Shown here piece by piece: positions 18,833-29,493 of a DNA stretch of 60,563 bases. Positions within the stretch are counted from its first letter, which is position 1, and every line of letters begins with the position of its first letter. The position numbers and the translations under genes are program-made. The notes beneath the pieces are model-generated. The model was not told where the DNA came from, made no database searches, and saw only the letters and a list, made by a program, of their open reading frames with translations. Source of the DNA: Nematocida ironsii (Eukaryota; Microsporidia); contig LTDK01000039.1 of assembly GCA_001642415.1 (NCBI GenBank), positions 1-60,563 of the forward strand. Reading direction: 5' to 3'.

Positions 18833-20977
18833 TTAATCGATCATATCTGCTATTCTTCCTTGCAGGAATATAAAATCTATTGGCATATTTTTATCTTCCC
18901 TTAACCATTCATTAACATAATCTGAATGAACATACTGTCTTGCATACTGTCTTTCATTAGTTATTTTTTCTTCTATTTTTGCACGTTGTAGTATTACATA
19001 TTCTATAAAGCTAGTAGGATTTTTATATCTTTCAGCTATGGTACTAGCCCGGGCTTTATAAACATCAAACTCACGCTCCTGGTTAATATTTTCCAGAGAT
19101 CCTGAACCAATAAACTCTTCAGGATATATATCTACAGCCATGTGTGTCTGAGATATAGTAAAAACCAATCCATTTCGCCATTGACCAAACTCATATAACA
19201 CTGACATCCATCCAAAAAAGTCTGATTCATTTTTAGATACTTTTTCCATTTTAAATGAATAATCGCATACATACACCTCCGGATTGTTAGACAATTTTTC
19301 AAGTAAATTGCCCATCTTAACGCGTGCAGTAGTTACGCCAGGGATGTGAATTATATTCTCTCCTTTCACATGTGTAATTATATCATTAATTTCTTCTTCA
19401 CTGCCAATTATGCATTTTATAACATGTAAAATATTTATAAGTCCACTTTTTAGTTCATATTTGTCTTTGTTATAGCGAATGTTTGAATCATTTAAATTCG
19501 AAAGTATGTCAGACCACTCTTGTTGCATTTCCTGGGTAATTAACTCATTTGGGTCATTATGCGTCTCAAAGAATTCTTTTACATCAGAAGAAAAAGTTTC
19601 AGATAGATGTTCTGTGGTATATTTGTTTTGGAATGGATCATACATTATACAGCAGAATAGGGTTAACAAAGCAAATTCTACAGTATTAAGGTATTTTGCA
19701 TCTTCTTTAACTTCAATCTGGGATTCATCTGCATTTGGATTAGGTTTTTGTACACGCGTGTATGTAAAACGATAATCTATATGTTTAAAGGGAATCCACT
19801 CGCTTTCGTCATTATTCAACTCTAATTCATCTGCATCATCCCAGTATTTGTTAATTGTGGCCTTATGTATTTTTCTTTGATCCGCAGTAATGGAATTTAA
19901 TTCTAAAAAGCACTTATTATATAGTTGTTGGCTTTTTTCTACTAGGTCTGGGTCAAACTCAGAATTTATAATATAAAGTAAAATAATCAGGATTTCTCCC
20001 ATAATATAATCGTGTGTGATTTTACTATTAATTATTTCATGTATGTATGACTGGATAAGAAACTGTGGAGTGTTCAAAAAGTCACCTGTCATAAATTCTT
20101 CATATGTAGTAGGCTCTTTGATCCCATTGGGATTGTCTGAAGAGAATATAGGATTTTTCATACAGTCCCGCAGAAAGTTTATAAGCTGTTCTATTTCTGT
20201 AATATACTCTGGGTTTCCTTCATTTTCTTTATCTATAGGAATTTTTTGTTCAATATAGGCTTCTTCTCCATCTAGAACAAGATTTATTGACCTACTCCCA
20301 TCTTCTTCTTTTTTTATTTCAATGGGCAAATCCACTCCCTGTGACAAAATAAAAAGAACAGCCACAATGCGACTGCTATAAGTAGGATCTACTTGTACTA
20401 ATAAATAATTTGAAAGTGAGTCTTCCTTCTCAGATACAGTTGAAAAAATACCATATTTAGATGGAAAAAGCAAAAGTAACTGGTGAGCATATTCTATTAA
20501 ATACTTCCTCCTATCTTTATCCTTACAAATATCAGCCTCTTGTATCTTGGTTTTCAATATATTTATCATTATTTTATTTCTTTCTGCAATTACTTCTTCA
20601 ACAATAATACTTGGATTACTGGTTATATTTTCTATTTCAGTTAGTTTTTCTATTCCATATATTTCAGCTGGTTTTTCTAATTCTCCTTTTTCTAACCTAC
20701 ATAAATATTTCTTTACCTCCTTTGCCCATATTATTTTATTGTACATAAATTGATTCTTATATGAAATATTTAAAGCTTCCTGAAATAAAGGCCCATTTGG
20801 CATAAATCCCATTTTAATCTCCTTATCAGTGCTACAGAATACATTAAAGCAAACTTCAGATATATTTTGGTCTATAAATAAAATATATGCAATGTACATT
20901 GTGCATATAATTATTATTCTATATAACTTTTTCTTATCTATTATGCATAGCTGGTTTTTCCTGTAAGGCTTACACAT
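18833..20977 (-). CDS. Large-gene-family secreted protein, C-terminally short
   Basis: The 714-residue protein belongs to the same family as 14964-17903. It has a hydrophobic leader (RIIIICTMYIAYILFI, about 20-35) and the blocks VAVLFILSQGVDLPIEI (about 207), EPTTYEEFMTGDFLNTPQFL (about 289) and LTLFCCIMYDPFQNKYTTEH (about 440). It ends at DFIFLQGRIADMID, which lines up with an internal region (QIFLCGRISDLEY) of the 914-residue paralogue at 44698. About 250 C-terminal residues are therefore missing. The stop is followed 33 bases later by a copy of the AATAAACTG repeat, and the opposite copy lies beyond the promoter. This suggests that the repeat marks a rearrangement breakpoint that removed the 3' part. 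The shortened gene may still be expressed, since its promoter and frame are intact. Confidence 0.8.
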   Translation of the reverse strand: MCKPYRKNQLCIIDKKKLYRIIIICTMYIAYILFIDQNISEVCFNVFCSTDKEIKMGFMPNGPLFQEALNISYKNQFMYNKIIWAKEVKKYLCRLEKGELEKPAEIYGIEKLTEIENITSNPSIIVEEVIAERNKIMINILKTKIQEADICKDKDRRKYLIEYAHQLLLLFPSKYGIFSTVSEKEDSLSNYLLVQVDPTYSSRIVAVLFILSQGVDLPIEIKKEEDGSRSINLVLDGEEAYIEQKIPIDKENEGNPEYITEIEQLINFLRDCMKNPIFSSDNPNGIKEPTTYEEFMTGDFLNTPQFLIQSYIHEIINSKITHDYIMGEILIILLYIINSEFDPDLVEKSQQLYNKCFLELNSITADQRKIHKATINKYWDDADELELNNDESEWIPFKHIDYRFTYTRVQKPNPNADESQIEVKEDAKYLNTVEFALLTLFCCIMYDPFQNKYTTEHLSETFSSDVKEFFETHNDPNELITQEMQQEWSDILSNLNDSNIRYNKDKYELKSGLINILHVIKCIIGSEEEINDIITHVKGENIIHIPGVTTARVKMGNLLEKLSNNPEVYVCDYSFKMEKVSKNESDFFGWMSVLYEFGQWRNGLVFTISQTHMAVDIYPEEFIGSGSLENINQEREFDVYKARASTIAERYKNPTSFIEYVILQRAKIEEKITNERQYARQYVHSDYVNEWLREDKNMPIDFIFLQGRIADMID

Positions 20978-21006
20978 ATGAAAACTTGTTATTTATTGAA
21001 ATACAA

Positions 21007-21026
21007 AAACTCTTATATAGTTTTAA
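21007..21026 (-). promoter_or_regulatory. Conserved LGF promoter element (TATA-like)
   Basis: On the minus strand, AAAACTATATAAGAGTTTTT sits about 45 bases before the ATG at 20977, followed by GTATTTCAATAAATAACAAG. It matches the promoter before 17903 at nearly every position. Confidence 0.65.
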
Positions 21027-21073
21027 TTTCAATCATTCAGGATAGAAACACGTCTATTGCCATCACAAATGAT

Positions 21074-21165
21074 CTTTTTTATTAGAAATCAGTTTATTAA
21101 TATAAGGTTCGAGGGGCCTTGAGCAGATGAACGTCGAGCGACACACTCTCTACAAATGATGTCTA
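21074..21165 (-). repeat. Right arm of inverted repeat plus decayed GC-island remnant
   Basis: Bases 21074-21104 are the reverse complement of the AATAAACTGATTTCTAA repeat. On its outer side (to about 21165) the minus strand reads AGAGAGTGTGTCGCTCGACG and later AAGGCCCCTCGAACC. This aligns with AGAGAGCGCGCGACACTCGACG and GAGGCCCCTTGAACC at 59193-59244. Many differences are C-to-T type changes at CG sites. Confidence 0.6.
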
Positions 21166-21974
21166 GCTTTATATTAATATTATACTCAACCATTGCTATT
21201 CTAGATCTCACTATCCCAACTCAATATGTATAATTCTCTTAATTCCATTTAATATTAAAATTTGAATTTTTTATTTAACTAATATAATGCATAAACCAAT
21301 CAAACTATACTTTTATGGCATTTGCATATAATAATTAACAAAGGAGGGCATTCAAAGTACAAATTAGTACTATAAAAGGCCCCTAAACATGAAATTTAAT
21401 TTGTTGTACTATTATAATTAATATTTCTTTTATTAATTATGTATGTTCTCATTAATTGGTACAGGTATTACTAAGATATAAGACTTTAAACAAGTTAAAA
21501 CATTAAGAAATGTCCATTACAGTACATAATTATACTATAAATATAAAGATAATTTCGGAATTTTGAAGTATATTAATTTCTATTATATGATAAATTATGT
21601 CTAATATGGAAGCCATACACTTACACTTATGAAGTCATATACAGTTGTTGTATATGAAAATTAAAGCCATTTAATCCGAAATAACCTGAAATTTTAATAT
21701 GCTTTAATTATGCACCAGGGAATAATAAGCAACTTATTCTATAATAGTAATTTTTAAATTATTTCAATTTTTCAATTTTTCAATTTTATCTAAAATTCTA
21801 TTTTGTAAATTATGAAAATATTCAAGAACTCTTGCATTGCCTGCTGTATACTCCTATTTATACATAAAATAAAAAGCACATACGAAGAAATAAATACTGT
21901 ACAGAAACAGCCCCGTACTACATATAAAAACTTACCTACACAAAATGCATATAAACCCGTATGTATAACCCGAA
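21166..21974. other. AT-rich spacer with an isolated TATA-like box
   Basis: No full gene is seen. TATAAAAGG at 21371-21379 is followed within about 10 bases by an ATG that opens only nine codons, perhaps a relic start. Copies of the ATAACCCGAW motif lie at 21672-21693 and 21964-21976, the latter overlapping the next ATG. Confidence 0.4.
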
Positions 21975-23615
21975 ATGTGGGCACTGCATGAATTCAAAAT
22001 TGAATTTGCATTTGACCCGAAAAACTTCATAAATAATTGGAATATTTATAAAAATAAGATTAGTGGGTTTTATGTGGACAGGTTGAATAATTGGCAAAAA
22101 ACGTATCCTGATGTTATTTTCAGTCATGCACAGGATTTAACCGGGTTTAGCATATCCACAGATATAATAGATTCACTAGAAAGTTTATCACTGTGTAATG
22201 TAGGCTCATTCATTAGTATTGTGGAAATTCCTGTATTTTCTGATGCAAAATATCCGATTTATTTAATTAATAAGACTAATATTATATCTCTTAAAGTGCA
22301 CCGATTAAATATTATTATATCAGGTGCACAGACCACACAATTGTACATGTACGAAATGTACAGAGCTATATATCTTAATTGGATTAATTTATATTTGATT
22401 GTTAAACCGTGTAAAGTATGCTGTAATGAATATATTATTTCATGTGAGTGTATGGATGCATTATACAGTGTTCATGCTTGGATATGGAGAGATAGTTATA
22501 TCAACCATTTTATTAATGATATTCTCTCTTTAAATAATACTATTTCATATTCACTGTATTTAGAGTATGAAAAGGTTTGTTACATAAAGACTATCGAACA
22601 TATTCGTATGATGCAATCTATTTACACAATGCCTAATCACGAAGATACATTTAAATTCGGGTTTAAAGCAGATACAATTAGAGTAACTACATACTGTGCA
22701 AATGATCTTCTTAATTTTTTATATCTGGCATGTAAAGATAGTAGTGGCAAGAGGGTTCTGTCTATAATTAGCGTTGAAATATTATTCCCATTAAAAGTAT
22801 ACGGCGTAGCAAACCGCAGTAGTTTTATATCACAGTATAACAAAAAACTCTCACAAGAAATCCATTTCATGAACAAATTGACTAAATGGATACAGAATCT
22901 GAGTGAAATGCCAAATCCAGTTCCGTATAAATATATAATAATCTTTGATACAGTTGTGGATTTAGAACCTATCCATATAAATTCTGCATTAAATATGAGT
23001 ATTATAGGATATGCACAGAAATTGAAGTTAAATTCAGAAGTATTCATAGAGCTTAATATAAAGCAAGAAATAAAAGAAGATAATCCAGAACATATAAACA
23101 ATCAGTTTATACATAGTATTATATCTAAAGAAATCAATGAAATAAACATAAAGAGTCCTGATTATAAGAAAAAAATGAGTATTTCCTTCATTGAAACACT
23201 AAATACAACCATTGAGGATTGTATCCAGTACTTGCTCTTAAAATTTATAGTGTCAATGCGCACTTTAAATTTCGGACTGGAAGAAGGTGAAAATGCAGCA
23301 ATTTTATTTGGCTATATGCGTATGATACAAGAACAAGGCTTAACTAATGCAAGTATTTTAGACCAATTTAATCAGAGTACAGATATTTGGTGGAGCTCTT
23401 TGGGTAAGTACAATAACATATATACAAAACAACTTATAGGGATTAATTTATCTTTCACTGTAATGCACATCAAAGAAGAAATATCCTCAGTTATGTTTAT
23501 TTACAACAGAGAAACCACTATGTTCACAAAATACGTACCAAATACAGGTAATTCAATTAACTCATTAAATATCCCAATATTGAACGCACGAATTACTCTT
23601 TATAACTTGAAATAA
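21975..23615 (+). CDS. Large protein of unknown function
   Basis: The 546-residue frame starts at an ATG (MWALHEFKIEFAFDPKNFIN) that overlaps a copy of the ATAACCCGAA motif. There is no signal peptide and no clear transmembrane helix. The sequence is rich in I, N, Y and K, with a cysteine cluster near 148-160 (KPCKVCCNEYIISCEC) that could bind metal. Much of the remainder looks like mixed strand and helix. No family is recognised. It lies only 78 bases upstream of, and on the same strand as, the tandem secreted pair 23694-29493, which may point to a shared lineage-specific cluster. Confidence 0.65.
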   Translation: MWALHEFKIEFAFDPKNFINNWNIYKNKISGFYVDRLNNWQKTYPDVIFSHAQDLTGFSISTDIIDSLESLSLCNVGSFISIVEIPVFSDAKYPIYLINKTNIISLKVHRLNIIISGAQTTQLYMYEMYRAIYLNWINLYLIVKPCKVCCNEYIISCECMDALYSVHAWIWRDSYINHFINDILSLNNTISYSLYLEYEKVCYIKTIEHIRMMQSIYTMPNHEDTFKFGFKADTIRVTTYCANDLLNFLYLACKDSSGKRVLSIISVEILFPLKVYGVANRSSFISQYNKKLSQEIHFMNKLTKWIQNLSEMPNPVPYKYIIIFDTVVDLEPIHINSALNMSIIGYAQKLKLNSEVFIELNIKQEIKEDNPEHINNQFIHSIISKEINEINIKSPDYKKKMSISFIETLNTTIEDCIQYLLLKFIVSMRTLNFGLEEGENAAILFGYMRMIQEQGLTNASILDQFNQSTDIWWSSLGKYNNIYTKQLIGINLSFTVMHIKEEISSVMFIYNRETTMFTKYVPNTGNSINSLNIPILNARITLYNLK

Positions 23616-23630
23616 ACTCAGATAATAATC

Positions 23631-23651
23631 ATAACCCGATATAACCCAAAT
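23631..23651 (+). repeat. ATAACCCGAW tandem dimer
   Basis: ATAACCCGATATAACCCAAA begins 15 bases after the stop of 21975-23615. The two units are 10 bases apart. Confidence 0.5.
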
Positions 23652-23693
23652 TTAACTATTTAAGGCCTTTTAATTTTAAAAATATTAAGCATA

Positions 23694-26327
23694 ATGAGAT
23701 CTAAGACAGAATTGCTCATTATGACGGTGTTATTTATACAGGCAGTACGTGGTACAACAGATAAAATTGAATCGAATAGAAGAGGGTATAAAAGAAAAAA
23801 TGAAAGAGTCTTAAATTGGATAAATGATGTATATAATGCAGAAAGTGAACAAGGTACATCGACTCAGAGAGTACACCAAAATTTAAATTTACATAATAAA
23901 GCACTCTTGACAGGGAATATAAGTGTCGGTATGGGCATATTAGAAGGACTGGCAAAATCATTAAATAAAGAAGAATTTAACTTACCAGAAATTAGAAGAA
24001 GAAATACTGTATTTATAAGAAAAAGTAAAGTAAATTCGTATAAAACACGTAGTATAGATAAAGCCAATGGCATTATGTGCTATTTAAAGTATAGGTGCAA
24101 TAAGCAATTAGACGTACACTCTCTAGAAAGAAATTGTATTTTTAAGAATATATGCAAGTTTAAGTTTATAAGTATACAGAATGAAATAGGAAATAATGCA
24201 GTAGTAAATAAGTTTGAATTCATTAAGTACTGGTCTAATGAGAATTCTAAGAATATATGGCTTCTTATTAAAGACTTAGGAGATTCTATTACTGAGAGAA
24301 TCTTTGTTATTAAAGAATACTTGTGTAGTAGTAGGAATAAGGCAGGTAGGAAAACAAATCCTGGATATTACCCAGATATTCTTAAAGATATAGTAGAATA
24401 TTCTATAAAACATGGTCCATATACATACTCATACCAGGAATTTACTATTTTTGCATCTGCGCCTGGTATGCATTTAAATAAAAAAGAAACTCTTGGTGAC
24501 ATATGGGTTAAAAAAAGAATAAATCTGTACTACTGCCTAAGAAGTCTGATAGTTATGCAGCAGAATACTTATATAGAAGGAGATAGAGATAACGAATTAA
24601 GAGTTAAATTAAACTATATTATGTGTATACCAGAGATATACGAAGATATGCTAATTATGTCAAATGAAAGTGTATCCCATTTAATACACTTAATAGAACA
24701 GAATGTACTTAAAATCAACACAACAGAAAATATCCAAAAATGTGATATAATTGTTATGTTTAGTGTTATAAGCTATCTTATAGGCATAGCACAAAAGAAC
24801 ACAGAATTAGCTGATCTACACTTCTTTATCATAAAGAATAAGATATTTAAAGGAAATTCTCAGAATACTAGCCCGATTAGTGTGTTTAACTACGTATTAT
24901 TTGTACTGAGTAAATTCTACTACTACTCATCAAATCTGGCAAGTGTAGAAAATGACTGGAAATACTCTCTTAGTTCATTAGAGAATATGAAATATATGGT
25001 TATATCAAATGATGGCAGTCACTGCTTACTCGGTGGAAGTGTTTTATCAGATAAATATTACAATTTTAAAGTAGAAGTACTGGATTATACCTATGCAGAT
25101 AATAGATTTGTTATAAATAATATAAATATGTATTTTAACATAGATCTCAGGCTGAAGTTCATTCCACTCACAATTAACTATCATTATCACATACAGTTTG
25201 TAAATGTTACTAAACAAACAATTGAAATGATCCATCTCCCATTTTTTATTAAAAGAGATGAAAATTCTTTACTTCTAGTGTATATCCATAGAATTAAGGA
25301 TATTGTGATGTACTTGCACGTATTATACTGTAAAGAAAAACACCAAAAAATGCCAAATATGGAATGTACAAATATACACCCATTTAAATTCACACGTAGC
25401 ACTAAAACATGGTCAATAATTGAATGTACATCTGAGGATATGTATAAAACCATAGAACAAATAGAAAGTGCTGGGTGTAATATTGTATTCTATCTAATAG
25501 AAGAGAATATTTTAACTGCTAATTTTATATTTGCTGAGTTTTATAATCCTAATCACATGGATAGTACAGAACAAAGTATAATTCATGAAAATATCCGTAT
25601 GAATATGTCTAATAATACTCAAGGCATATTCAGAATACCCATATTCTTATCACCACTGCTTGTATCTTCTATAATATTCTCTGGATATTCTGGATATATC
25701 CCTCCTAATAAATTTGCTAAAGACCAATTCTATAAAGATTTAATCCCTATCAAACTAACCCGAAATAACCAGAAATATAACCAGAATGAAAGTACTCCAA
25801 TCAATGAAAATACTGATCGTGCCCAGGAATTATCTAAATATACTAAATATTACTATACAGACTTTATCATACGAAACTCTGATGATATATATGAAGATAT
25901 AAATTGCTACTTAATGAATATTGAATTTACTTCTGTGAATAATACTAGTTGCACCATAAAATGGATAGTTAAAAACAGTCAAAGTATAAATGAGTACACT
26001 AAATACACATTTAATAGTACATCTATAGACAACAGGAATAATACCAGTAAGTGTATAAAACCAACTATTGCATCCTTTATGGATACAGTACTTAAAAAAC
26101 ATCCCTGTAGAGATATGATAAATTATGGATTTTGTCTGTATAAAGAACATTCTAATACAGATTATAAATATTCTCCTATTTTTTGTTCTACTGCAGAGGA
26201 TCTCTTTGGTATAATAAGAAATAACCCGAAATATACCCCAAAATTCTTTACTAATTCACTCCTTGAAATTTCCACTTGCATTAAAAAACAAGAAATTCTG
26301 AATAGCTTTGATGGATTATTTTTATAA
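23694..26327 (+). CDS. Secreted large protein, member 1 of a tandem paralogous pair
   Basis: The 877-residue protein begins with a signal peptide (KTELLIMTVLFIQAVRGT). It is clearly paralogous to 26656-29493. Shared segments include ENSKNIWLLIKDL / RYMNIWMLIKTL, KKETLGDIW / YKETIGDIL, YHYHIQFVNVTKQTIEMIHL / DHYHIQFINNSKQTVEIIHL, HPFKFTRSTKTWSII / YPFKYCRSTELWSLI and KYYYTDFIIRNSDDIYED / KYYYNDFFILNSHDPYED. The middle is variable. The blocks of the other large gene family (LFLLxEGVD, YEEF) are absent, so this is a separate family. Two in-frame copies of the ATAACCCGAW motif occur (25756, 26220). Host-exposed or extracellular action is inferred from the signal peptide only. Confidence 0.7.
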   Translation: MRSKTELLIMTVLFIQAVRGTTDKIESNRRGYKRKNERVLNWINDVYNAESEQGTSTQRVHQNLNLHNKALLTGNISVGMGILEGLAKSLNKEEFNLPEIRRRNTVFIRKSKVNSYKTRSIDKANGIMCYLKYRCNKQLDVHSLERNCIFKNICKFKFISIQNEIGNNAVVNKFEFIKYWSNENSKNIWLLIKDLGDSITERIFVIKEYLCSSRNKAGRKTNPGYYPDILKDIVEYSIKHGPYTYSYQEFTIFASAPGMHLNKKETLGDIWVKKRINLYYCLRSLIVMQQNTYIEGDRDNELRVKLNYIMCIPEIYEDMLIMSNESVSHLIHLIEQNVLKINTTENIQKCDIIVMFSVISYLIGIAQKNTELADLHFFIIKNKIFKGNSQNTSPISVFNYVLFVLSKFYYYSSNLASVENDWKYSLSSLENMKYMVISNDGSHCLLGGSVLSDKYYNFKVEVLDYTYADNRFVINNINMYFNIDLRLKFIPLTINYHYHIQFVNVTKQTIEMIHLPFFIKRDENSLLLVYIHRIKDIVMYLHVLYCKEKHQKMPNMECTNIHPFKFTRSTKTWSIIECTSEDMYKTIEQIESAGCNIVFYLIEENILTANFIFAEFYNPNHMDSTEQSIIHENIRMNMSNNTQGIFRIPIFLSPLLVSSIIFSGYSGYIPPNKFAKDQFYKDLIPIKLTRNNQKYNQNESTPINENTDRAQELSKYTKYYYTDFIIRNSDDIYEDINCYLMNIEFTSVNNTSCTIKWIVKNSQSINEYTKYTFNSTSIDNRNNTSKCIKPTIASFMDTVLKKHPCRDMINYGFCLYKEHSNTDYKYSPIFCSTAEDLFGIIRNNPKYTPKFFTNSLLEISTCIKKQEILNSFDGLFL

Positions 26328-26655
26328 AAAGCAGTAATTATAGAATGAGTAATTACGGATTACATGCAGAGATTCTAGACATATTAACACAAAAATTCAA
26401 CAGTTATTTATAATGAATAACAGTCACTAAGTTAATTAAATTATCCTTTACATGAAATTATGAAGTATTTAACCCGATATAACCCGAAATTCTTGATTAA
26501 TCCATTGATACTTTGCTTAATTTAAGTATATGCCTACTTTATCATTATTAATATAGTACGTCTGGTTATGTCTGAATCTATTTTATAATTAATTCTAGAA
26601 TATTTAAATTATTAAATCCATAAATTTAATAATTAAAAAATACTTTTTTCTTAAA
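26328..26655. other. Spacer between tandem paralogues with ATAACCCGAW dimer
   Basis: AACCCGATATAACCCGAAAT at 26471-26490 is a near-perfect tandem dimer with a 10-base period. The leader just before the ATG at 26656 is AT-rich (TTTAATAATTAAAAAATAC). No other gene is seen. Confidence 0.55.
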
Positions 26656-29493
26656 ATGACACAAAAGAAGACTTTTCTATTGGTGGCTATACAGTGTATA
26701 ATACGGATTTATGCTGTAATATGCTCTGTTAATGAATATACTTATTTAAATCGTAAACGTATGAATAGGTCAGTAGACACGTCTGGTATTAACACTGCTT
26801 ATACAGAACGTTCTGGTAAATTACAAAAGTTAGAAACTGAAAAGACCGTTATTCCTGTGGATAATCCAAGTATTAACTGTGTGGATAATTATGAAAATAA
26901 GTGTAATACAGTGAATAAAAATGGATTAGACGTATTATTATTGGCTATAGATCACATAAGAAGTTCAGAAAATGATGATACTCCAGATATAACTCAAGTG
27001 GAATATTCTGAGTGTATTAATAAAGAAGAAACGTATGATACTCCTATGATAATTAATACTCCTACTAGAAGTGTAATAGTTGCTATACCAAAACTAAATA
27101 CGATTATTAGACCTATCCGTAAGAATAGTAGTAAAAGTATTACTGCAAATTCTGTATTTACTGAGTATAAACAGCATAATGTACTCGTGTCATATGACTG
27201 CTTCCTACCTAAAAAAAGAATATTTAATGCTATAGTAAATAATACTCCAGAGAACTTCATTATACACCAGAATATAAAAGAACTAACAGATACAAAAATC
27301 AGGGACTGGGTGAATGACAGGTACATGAACATATGGATGTTAATTAAAACCCTAGAAAATGGCAGTTTAAAAAAACTAGCAATTCTCAGGGCTATGACGT
27401 ACTTTAAAAGCATAAATATTGAATTTATGACTAACCCAATGGTTTACAATGGGTTTATACCTGATTTAGTTAATTATATAGATAAATACGGTCAGACAGT
27501 GTATAATTACATAATCCCTAAAAAATCAATAATTATTAATAATGGGTATAAAGAGACTATTGGTGATATTTTAGCTAATGGTGAAATAAGCATATACTTC
27601 TGCTGTAGTGGAATAGATAGACAAAACCCAAACTCAAACTTAACCAGAAAACCAGAAGATATCTTACTAAAGAAAAAGCTTAACACGATCCTTTACATAC
27701 CTGAAGTATATGAAGACCTTTTTAATATACCAATCACTGCAATTAATGAATTTTTAAATGACTTATCTACTCTTCCAATAAAAAACCATAATAATACAGA
27801 ATTATCCCATGATGATATTAAAGAAGTACGCAATGAAATATATAAATTAATGAATAATGCATGCTTTATAAGATATCTTATATCTACAGTGCATAAGGAG
27901 TATAAAGCACAGGATATAGCATACTGGCAGATTAAATATATATTACAGCGTAGAAATTTATTATACACACACAGTATGATAGACATATATAATATTATTA
28001 TAAATACACTACAAATACTGTATAAGTACTTCCCACAGCCATATAAAATAAGCACACGGGATATGCATGGGATATCTCAGAATATATCAGAAGACAATAT
28101 GGATTCAATAGGAAGGGGTACGTACTATAAAGTATTAGGAGCACCTACAGTCAAAAAATCATTATATGCAGAATCTTCTGTTATTATAAAAAATATCACC
28201 AGATTAAACAGTCCATATATAAACCAAAGGATTGAAGTACAAGCAACAACTTCAAAGGAATTCGTACACAAAACCATATTATTAGACATAAACGATCACT
28301 ACCACATACAGTTTATAAATAATTCTAAGCAGACAGTTGAAATAATCCATCTTCCATTATACATTTATCAAAAGGGCAGGGAAATGACTGAGACGTACTA
28401 CTTGCACACGATTAATGAAATAGTAGAACACTTAAAGATAATATTTAGGATAGGAAATGATAAGGACAGTATAAACAAAGGGAATGTCTACCCATTTAAA
28501 TACTGCAGAAGTACTGAATTATGGTCTTTAATAACAAATCCAATTGAATTATCACAGGATATATGCGCCATAGAGGATAATAACTGTAATGTACTCTTCT
28601 ATTACATTGAAGAAGACATTTATAAAACAGAATTTTGCTGTGCACAGTTTTTATACCCAGAAGAATTAAAAAGGAAGTACATGGATATTAATTCAAAAAG
28701 TCCCAGAATCCCCTTGTTCCTTTCTAAACTCTTTGTATCTTCTAATGCACTTGGCCCTTATGATGAGAATACTATTAATTATAATGTGTACTGGTTAAAT
28801 AACTATACAGATATAAAACCAGTCGTGTATATGCATACACATACAACAGATACTGGATATAAGTTATACAATAATAGTAAAAACCCAGAAGTACCAGGCA
28901 GGAGATATGCTGCTAAGTACTATTATAATGACTTTTTCATACTTAATTCACATGATCCATATGAAGACCATGACTGCTACGGCATGAATATCAGAAAATA
29001 CATCGCTACCCCACATAATGATTTAATTATAAAATGGAATACACAAATATATAACAGTGTATATGAATACAGTGCATATAACTTCTATAACACAGTACAT
29101 GATAAAAGAGTCCTACACAATAGGCGTAAATTAGCAATTGAATCATTTGTTGATATGTTACAGTGTAAATTAGAGTATACTAATAGAGTATATTACGGAT
29201 TCTGTTTTTATAAAGTAAGAATGGGCAGTGCGTACACTTCCTGTCCTATTTTCTGTCTTAATATGAAACCCTTCTTAAATGAATTAAATATGCACTTAAT
29301 CCACACAGAAGAACTTAAGCACTCTCATTACAGTATAAATAATATTTCTAGTCTTATCAGTAATAGTAGCTTAGATAGGATTAAAGGGAGTACAAGTGGA
29401 TCTATTTTCATTAGAAGGAATAATTATAATAAGTGTAGTTATGGAATAAATTATGATATTTTAAATATCATAAATTCAAATAACCCGATATAA
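26656..29493 (+). CDS. Secreted large protein, member 2 of a tandem paralogous pair
   Basis: The 945-residue protein has an N-terminal signal peptide (KKTFLLVAIQCIIRIYAVIC) and aligns with 23694-26327 from about residue 170 to 850. The first 150 residues are polar and unlike the paralogue. Invariant aromatic and cysteine positions (the PFKYCRSTELW and CNVLFYYIEED segments) suggest a folded extracellular domain. Its last codons, AAC CCG ATA TAA, are themselves a copy of the ATAACCCGAW motif. Gene duplication in tandem, 328 bases apart, best explains the pair. Function is unknown; the signal peptide implies secretion or surface exposure. Confidence 0.7.
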   Translation: MTQKKTFLLVAIQCIIRIYAVICSVNEYTYLNRKRMNRSVDTSGINTAYTERSGKLQKLETEKTVIPVDNPSINCVDNYENKCNTVNKNGLDVLLLAIDHIRSSENDDTPDITQVEYSECINKEETYDTPMIINTPTRSVIVAIPKLNTIIRPIRKNSSKSITANSVFTEYKQHNVLVSYDCFLPKKRIFNAIVNNTPENFIIHQNIKELTDTKIRDWVNDRYMNIWMLIKTLENGSLKKLAILRAMTYFKSINIEFMTNPMVYNGFIPDLVNYIDKYGQTVYNYIIPKKSIIINNGYKETIGDILANGEISIYFCCSGIDRQNPNSNLTRKPEDILLKKKLNTILYIPEVYEDLFNIPITAINEFLNDLSTLPIKNHNNTELSHDDIKEVRNEIYKLMNNACFIRYLISTVHKEYKAQDIAYWQIKYILQRRNLLYTHSMIDIYNIIINTLQILYKYFPQPYKISTRDMHGISQNISEDNMDSIGRGTYYKVLGAPTVKKSLYAESSVIIKNITRLNSPYINQRIEVQATTSKEFVHKTILLDINDHYHIQFINNSKQTVEIIHLPLYIYQKGREMTETYYLHTINEIVEHLKIIFRIGNDKDSINKGNVYPFKYCRSTELWSLITNPIELSQDICAIEDNNCNVLFYYIEEDIYKTEFCCAQFLYPEELKRKYMDINSKSPRIPLFLSKLFVSSNALGPYDENTINYNVYWLNNYTDIKPVVYMHTHTTDTGYKLYNNSKNPEVPGRRYAAKYYYNDFFILNSHDPYEDHDCYGMNIRKYIATPHNDLIIKWNTQIYNSVYEYSAYNFYNTVHDKRVLHNRRKLAIESFVDMLQCKLEYTNRVYYGFCFYKVRMGSAYTSCPIFCLNMKPFLNELNMHLIHTEELKHSHYSINNISSLISNSSLDRIKGSTSGSIFIRRNNYNKCSYGINYDILNIINSNNPI

